This document shows positions 59,518 to 64,000 of a stretch of 64,000 bases of DNA, in pieces. The notes under the pieces were generated by a model. It worked only from the letters and a program-made list of their open reading frames with translations. It did no database searches and was not told the origin of the DNA. Made by a program: the position numbers and the translations under genes. Numbering within the stretch: position 1 is the stretch's first letter; every line of letters begins with the position of its first letter. The stretch comes from Ailanthus altissimus. Taxonomy: Eukaryota; Streptophyta; Magnoliopsida; Sapindales; Simaroubaceae. The DNA lies in NCBI GenBank assembly GCA_946807835.1, contig OX327684.1, positions 14,098,501 through 14,162,500 of the forward strand. Direction: 5' to 3'.

Positions 59518-59524
59518 CTTTATA
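59518..59524 (-). promoter_or_regulatory. NF-YB TATA box
   Basis: The minus strand reads CCTATAAAGCC. It lies between CCAAT boxes and the presumed start region, on the correct side of the gene, about 770 bp upstream of the ATG. Confidence 0.65.
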
Positions 59525-59529
59525 GGCTG

Positions 59530-59636
59530 ATTGGTTAGAGGTGGCCGGGTTGCCCCACCAACGCTTTTACTAGATACAGAATATGAGAGAGATGAAGTGA
59601 CCAATCAGTATCAACTGCAGCAAATACGTGACCAAT
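59530..59636 (-). promoter_or_regulatory. Three CCAAT boxes upstream of NF-YB
   Basis: CCAATCA occurs on the minus strand at 59534-59530 (AACCAATCAG, ending five bases from the TATA box) and on the plus strand at 59601-59605 (GACCAATCAG) and 59632-59636 (GACCAATCAC). All fit the NF-Y consensus RRCCAATSR closely. They are the binding sites of the complex this gene's product enters, which suggests feedback control by inference. Confidence 0.65.
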
Positions 59637-59639
59637 CAC

Positions 59640-61200
59640 GTTTTTTCTCTTTCTTTTTTTTTTTTCTAACAATATGGAAATTAATTAGAATAATTAAAAT
59701 GAGTTTGTTTAATTTTTAATAGTGCGAAGGAAAAGTGAAATCTTTTAAGGTTTAAAAGAAAAAAGGTATGTAAATTTTAATGATTTTAATATTTTTTTTA
59801 AATATGTAAATTTTAATGATTCTAAAAATTTTATCGATATGTTGGTTGAATAATAGTTTCAATTTATTTTAATTAAAAAATAAATAAAATTGATAAAAAT
59901 ATGATTATACCTTTATTTATGTTTATATCAACCAATGATAAACCAAATTATTATATTACTCAAATTTATTGACTATGTATTTACAAAATTATTTTTAACT
60001 TACAAAGTTTATCGAATTTGATCCTAATTATTTTAGGAGAAATTAAATTAAATTAAGCATTTATTTTAGGAGAATTATCCCGACAGTCCATGGAAGGTTT
60101 GTAGCCAAGTTCTCTCCCCTCACTGACGTCACTCACATCTTCTTCGTTACATAGACAAATTGGTCTAACGAAGCTGAGAACTGTAAAATCAATGGCACCA
60201 TGTTTTGCAATGTCCATCGTGCCCTGTTCATTAGCGATTTAATTTTTGTTGGTGACAAATGTGACTGAATCTCATCTTATTCCTCTATCAGATCTCATAA
60301 GTTTTCACCTTTATTAAAAAACAGGAACAAGACAGAGTTAATATTAGCATTTTTGTTTTAGTATTTTTGGGAGGGAGAGTTTTAGGGTTGACAGAGACAC
60401 GTGGAAGGGGGTGACGTATATGTGGAAGAATGTGATTGGGGGTGAGAGTTGAATTCCCTCATCGGCATAAATGTTGTGTTACCAGTTTGATAGGTGGACC
60501 AAAAGAGTGTATTTATTTGAGAATAGTGTGAATTGACAGAAAATAACATGGGGTTTTGTTGATTTGCAGGTTCTCTTCTTGTTCTTTTTTTTTTAATGGG
60601 CTACTTTGTTCTTTGATGGCCATATTGTTTCTTCAATCTCGCAAAACAAAGAAAATAAAAATAACCCTATTTAAAATTTTAAATTGAAAGATATTAAACA
60701 TAACTCAAGAACTAGAAGTTTCGAGAACGTCTAATTGAAAATTGAAATTGAAAGATATTAAAAAGGTTATTAATCACAACGTGACATGTGAACTGATTAG
60801 ATATGTAATATCATGTTTAATAACTTTAAATTTTAAGTTTACGCTGAATTATTATTTTTATTATTTTTTAATTAAAATAAATAAAATTATTATTTAATAA
60901 AAATATCGATGAAATTTTAGAATAATTGAGATTTGCATATCTCTTTCTTAACATCTTACGGTTCAAATATATATTTTTTTAATTTATAAGTACTCGTATG
61001 TGTGTTAATGCCTTTTGCACCTCCAACCACTTAAATTTAAATAAAAATAAGTAAATAAAAATTGATGTTTTTTAAGTAAATTTTCTAGTTTATATTTAAC
61101 TCTTTTAAAGAAAAAATCCAATTTATAAAACAACATTAATTAAAGGTACAAGTGTTTAAATAACAAATATAATATTCAAATTTATCCCAATTATAAGATT
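59640..61200. other. NF-YB upstream region, no gene seen
   Basis: AT-rich, non-coding. Contains TGACGTCA at 60124-60131 and CACGTG at 60398-60403 followed by GTGACGTA, which are bZIP/bHLH-type ACGT sites. Whether they act on NF-YB, roughly 600-900 bp from its TATA box, is inferred. Confidence 0.5.
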
Positions 61201-61204
61201 GAGC

Positions 61205-62345
61205 AATGGTTTGGATAATTGAAAAATTGAATCGGTTCGGTTTGGTTCGAATTTTATAGTATAGAATTGATCGATTTTATTTTAATAGAACTGATCGGTT
61301 TATTTTTGAAAAATGAATTTAATATGGAATAATATGTAAATATAATAATTTTGAAAATTACACAAAATGTACGCATAGGTGGGTTGGTATAAAGAGCTTT
61401 TTTTAGGGGTAATTGCACAGGTTCGAATCCCATGGCTTTCAATTTACAAATCCTTTTTTTTTTTTACAATTACTATTAACAGTTCAATTTTAACAAAAAC
61501 AAAAAACAATTGTTTGACAAACAAAAACACCTTTGACAAACAAAAACGGTGTGTTGTTAGGCAACACACACCCACTACAAATCACATCACAGACACGCTT
61601 CTTTATCTCTGTTTACTCATTCTTTCACAGTTTCACTTCTTTCAAATTTCAATTTTTTTCTTCTCTCGTCCTCGGCTGCAGCTACCGACTGTGTTTCTCG
61701 TCATCGCCACCATCATTAGTTCTCCGCCCACTTATCGGCTCCCCGGCCATTGTCAATTCTGCGTTTTGCTTTTGCTACCCATGTCTAGCTGCGATCGGCC
61801 GCCCGCATCTACCTGCTGCTTCGTGTTGCCGCTTGCCGCCCTTGCTGCTACCGCCCTTGGTGCCGCCGGCCTGCCACCGAAGTTTTGCTTATCTGCTGTA
61901 CAAACTACAAAGTATGAAATTTGATTTGATTTGATTTTCAATTTTAACACTTAGATTTACCTTTGTAAATTGTAATTGAATGAATTAAAAAAAAAATTGA
62001 AATTTTTTACTATATTTAAATTAAATTGTGAATTGATTGATCCCACGGAGTTTGTTTCTTTTTCTTTTTTGATAGCAAAATGAGGAGAAATGAGAATGAG
62101 ATAATGTGTATGCACGGGGATTGCCAGATTGGTGAAGATCGATAATGTGTACGAGGGCAACAGGGAACTGGAGTAGGAATCAGAACCGAAACCGAACCGA
62201 ACCGATTTGAATTGGTTCGTTTCTGATCGGTTTCGGTTCTATAAAGTTGAACCAATCAGTTCTAATTCTTTAAAATCGATCAATTTAATTTTGGTTCGAA
62301 CCAAATCGAAATCGAGTTTTGCCCACCTCTACTCAATTATTTGAT
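61205..62345. repeat. Inverted-repeat-flanked 1.1-kb segment with SINE-like core
   Basis: The left arm (about 61205-61310) and right arm (about 62220-62345) are inverted copies: TTGGTTCGAA, (A)ATTGATCGATTTTA and AGAACTGAT(C/T)GGTT occur in both in opposite orientation. The right outer end reads TTTGCCCACCTCT; GAGGTGGGCAAA-type ends are common in plant hAT-like MITEs. Between the arms is a tRNA-like segment and a GC-richer block (61660-61880) rich in CCGCC words without convincing protein similarity. No clear target duplication. Confidence 0.5.
61380..61440 (+). mobile_element. tRNA-like SINE promoter signature
   Basis: GGGTTGGTATAAAGAGC resembles an A box, and GGTTCGAATCCC about 35 bases later is a perfect B box (RNA polymerase III internal promoter). 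The segment cannot fold as a complete tRNA, so a tRNA-derived SINE head is more likely. Element ends were not found. Confidence 0.45.
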
Positions 62346-63079
62346 ATTTCAATGTTACGAAAACACATATATTGAGCTCCATTGACGTGGTGATAGGTGA
62401 AGGCTCAAAGCTCACTAATAAATTTCTTATGCACCAGAATTTTTGGCCCACGTTAAAATTTTAATATGAATTGATTGCGACAGATTTTTTTAGTCAAAAA
62501 ATGTCGAGTGTTAATAATAAAAACTCATTTATTAACTCCACTAGATATCATAATATTGAAATTTGTAGGTGCCAATTGATATCTTTCTTAAAAAAAATGG
62601 GTTAACTTTTGAGATATGCACCGATTATTAGTCTGAATAGATCATTTCTTTAAAAGGTTTTTGACAAAATAAATAATTAAGCACGAACCTATTACTCTAA
62701 CGGCCTCTTTTTTTCGGTAAGACTTACAACGATTTTAGCATGAACAAAATTTTTATTAGAATAAAAAGTGATACTGATCTCTTACAAGGATTAAAGACCC
62801 TCTCCTTTATCAGATTTTTATTACATCATTTTTTTTAAGGCTAAAGTTATTAGAAAAATCTTAAAAGGAAAATTTAGAAAAATATGATTATAAAATACAA
62901 ATTTTATTCTTCTTCAAGTTCTGACTACAAATTAGAAATAAAAAGTTCTTTTATAGACTTAAAGGACTTTGTCTTCTTGGCATGAATGGCCGATAAGACA
63001 TTTATGACCTCAAAGACTTTTGGATAAATCCATAGATTTTTGTGACCAAATTAACTTTAATAATTACAAGGATATAGAC
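62346..63079. other. Intergenic, nothing recognised
   Basis: AT-rich sequence with no ORF above 60 codons that shows a motif, and no clear repeat structure. Confidence 0.5.
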
Positions 63080-63103
63080 TTTTTGGTCGATAAATTAAAA
63101 ATA

Positions 63104-63230
63104 AACATGACATAAAAATAAAGCATACTTGATATAAAGATAAAACTTATTTGACACATTTGACATAAATATAAAACTTATTTGACACACTTGACATAAA
63201 AATAAAGCACACTTAATATGACATAAAGAA
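63104..63230. repeat. Imperfect short tandem repeat
   Basis: TTGACATAAA(A/T)ATAAA(G/A)C words recur four to five times with variable 20-35-bp spacing, alternating with ACTTATTTGACACA. Confidence 0.65.
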
Positions 63231-63248
63231 AAAGTACTCTTGTCATGA

Positions 63249-63629
63249 TTAACGGTTAATGGATGAATGACTTGAATTATCATTATCGTATCCTTGGGTA
63301 AAGTTATTAATTGGGCCCAAAAATTTTTTGTCTGGTGATGTAGAGTCCATTGAGCTGATTCTCATCAATGCAGTTGCTTCTCTTTGAACTTTGTTGTTGG
63401 TTGGATAAGGTTGGGAATCTTGAAATAGTGATAAAGTCAAATTGGGTTGGTGAGATGTGTCATCAATCTGCATACGGTCATATAGCACTCTGGGTTGTGG
63501 AAAGTTGTCTAGGTTCAGAGAAAATTCATTTGAATTTGGAGAGTAATGGTGATGTCTTGTGTAGTCAGTCTTTCTATGATGTGATAAGGAGGCACGAGGA
63601 TTTTTTTTGGTGAAAAATGGAGTTTGCAT
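63249..63629 (-). CDS. Unrecognised 126-codon ORF
   Basis: An open frame on the minus strand starting MQTPFFTKKNPRASLSHHRK and ending in an Asn/Ser-rich tail. Composition is polar, with no signal peptide, membrane segment or known motif. Upstream on the same strand (63846-63630) are broken frames such as MELRALERVLVEENQIIPP, hinting at a longer decayed coding region, possibly of a transposable element. It may equally be chance. Low confidence that it is a gene. Confidence 0.2.
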   Translation of the reverse strand: MQTPFFTKKNPRASLSHHRKTDYTRHHHYSPNSNEFSLNLDNFPQPRVLYDRMQIDDTSHQPNLTLSLFQDSQPYPTNNKVQREATALMRISSMDSTSPDKKFLGPINNFTQGYDNDNSSHSSINR

Positions 63630-64000
63630 TATTCATTTTTCTAAAAAAATATGGCGACACATTTTTTCAAGGTGCTTGGTCATGGAGGGAGATCTATATC
63701 GAAGGTGGAATGATTTGATTTTCTTCTACCAAGACTCTTTCAAGTGCTCTAAGCTCCATTTTATGCTCTTTCTAGAAAAACTACAAAGAATAAGGGAATG
63801 TAAAGTAGTCATTCACAGTAAGGTAGTAATGAAACTTATGGTTTGAGATTATCATCAATTTTTGCTGAAATAAAAGGACTGTGTATAAATATCTGGGAGT
63901 GACTGAATTGTTTACGTGTTTATACAGTATGTGCTATAGCTTGTTAATCCACTAAAATTTTAGATAAAACCATTATAGGAAAATGCATACATGATTTTCT

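Noticed and set aside
61380..61440. Genuine tRNA gene
   Set aside because: A perfect B box is present but no acceptor stem or anticodon arm pairs correctly, so only a tRNA-like SINE head is supported.
61379..61934. Two overlapping plus-strand ORFs of 181 and 133 codons
   Set aside because: They cross the SINE-like head and a low-complexity CCGCC block in two frames, have no domain and share no splice or promoter context; the reading frames look accidental.

Overview
The window is nuclear DNA of a flowering plant, probably a eudicot. It is AT-rich with long non-coding stretches. It carries Copia, Ty3/Gypsy and Mutator-like transposon remnants, and one intron-containing plant gene with GT..AG junctions. 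No bacterial-style gene organisation, rRNA, genuine tRNA or CRISPR array is visible. The only gene I consider intact is an NF-YB transcription factor subunit on the minus strand (coding exons between 58751 and 55576). Everything else recognisable is mobile DNA, mostly decayed.

Left block (about 1-21200). After a duplicated 80-bp unit and a TCGGG/CCCGA-rich repeat lies an old Ty3/Gypsy element in plus orientation. Its LTRs start near 1072 and 20270. Between them are a stop-riddled gag, a zinc knuckle and a decayed aspartic protease, and no RT or integrase. Later insertions cut it: a Tat-type LTR (4562-14389) itself split by an 8.6-kb Copia element (Copia A, 5408-13980), a second Tat-type LTR (about 16075-17507) and an Athila-like solo LTR (18632-20065).

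Middle block (21476-26706). This is a complete Mutator-like element (MULE) with roughly 450-bp terminal inverted repeats and a perfect 9-bp target duplication AATATGATA. It holds only the N-terminal part of a MURA-like transposase on the plus strand. On the minus strand it holds a convergent eight-exon pseudogene made of a DUF1985-like region and a Ulp1/C48 cysteine-protease region. The layout resembles ULP1-carrying (Kaonashi-type) plant MULEs.

Right-centre block (29786 to about 53775). This is a nested retrotransposon stack. Element X (LTRs of about 0.7 kb) has its right LTR interrupted by element Y (33659-53594, TSD TATTT). Y is a non-autonomous minus-strand element with LTRs of about 1 kb and only about 1 kb of internal sequence. 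Y was then hit three times: a Copia-family solo LTR in its 3' LTR (34499 to about 36651), a gag-only Tat-type element in its interior (37327-43913, TSD ACTAT), and Copia B in its 5' LTR (44580-52792, TSD CACAC/TACAC). Copia A and Copia B belong to one family and share a four-copy 20-bp motif array in the leader between PBS and gag.

Right end (53776-64000). This is mostly unique sequence with the NF-YB gene. Its proximal promoter has a TATA box with a CCAAT box a few bases upstream and two further CCAAT boxes, which are the sites its own complex binds. Further upstream are bZIP-type ACGT palindromes. Beyond this lies a 1.1-kb segment flanked by GGTTCGGTT-rich inverted repeats with a tRNA-like SINE signature inside, then an unrecognised minus-strand ORF near the window edge.
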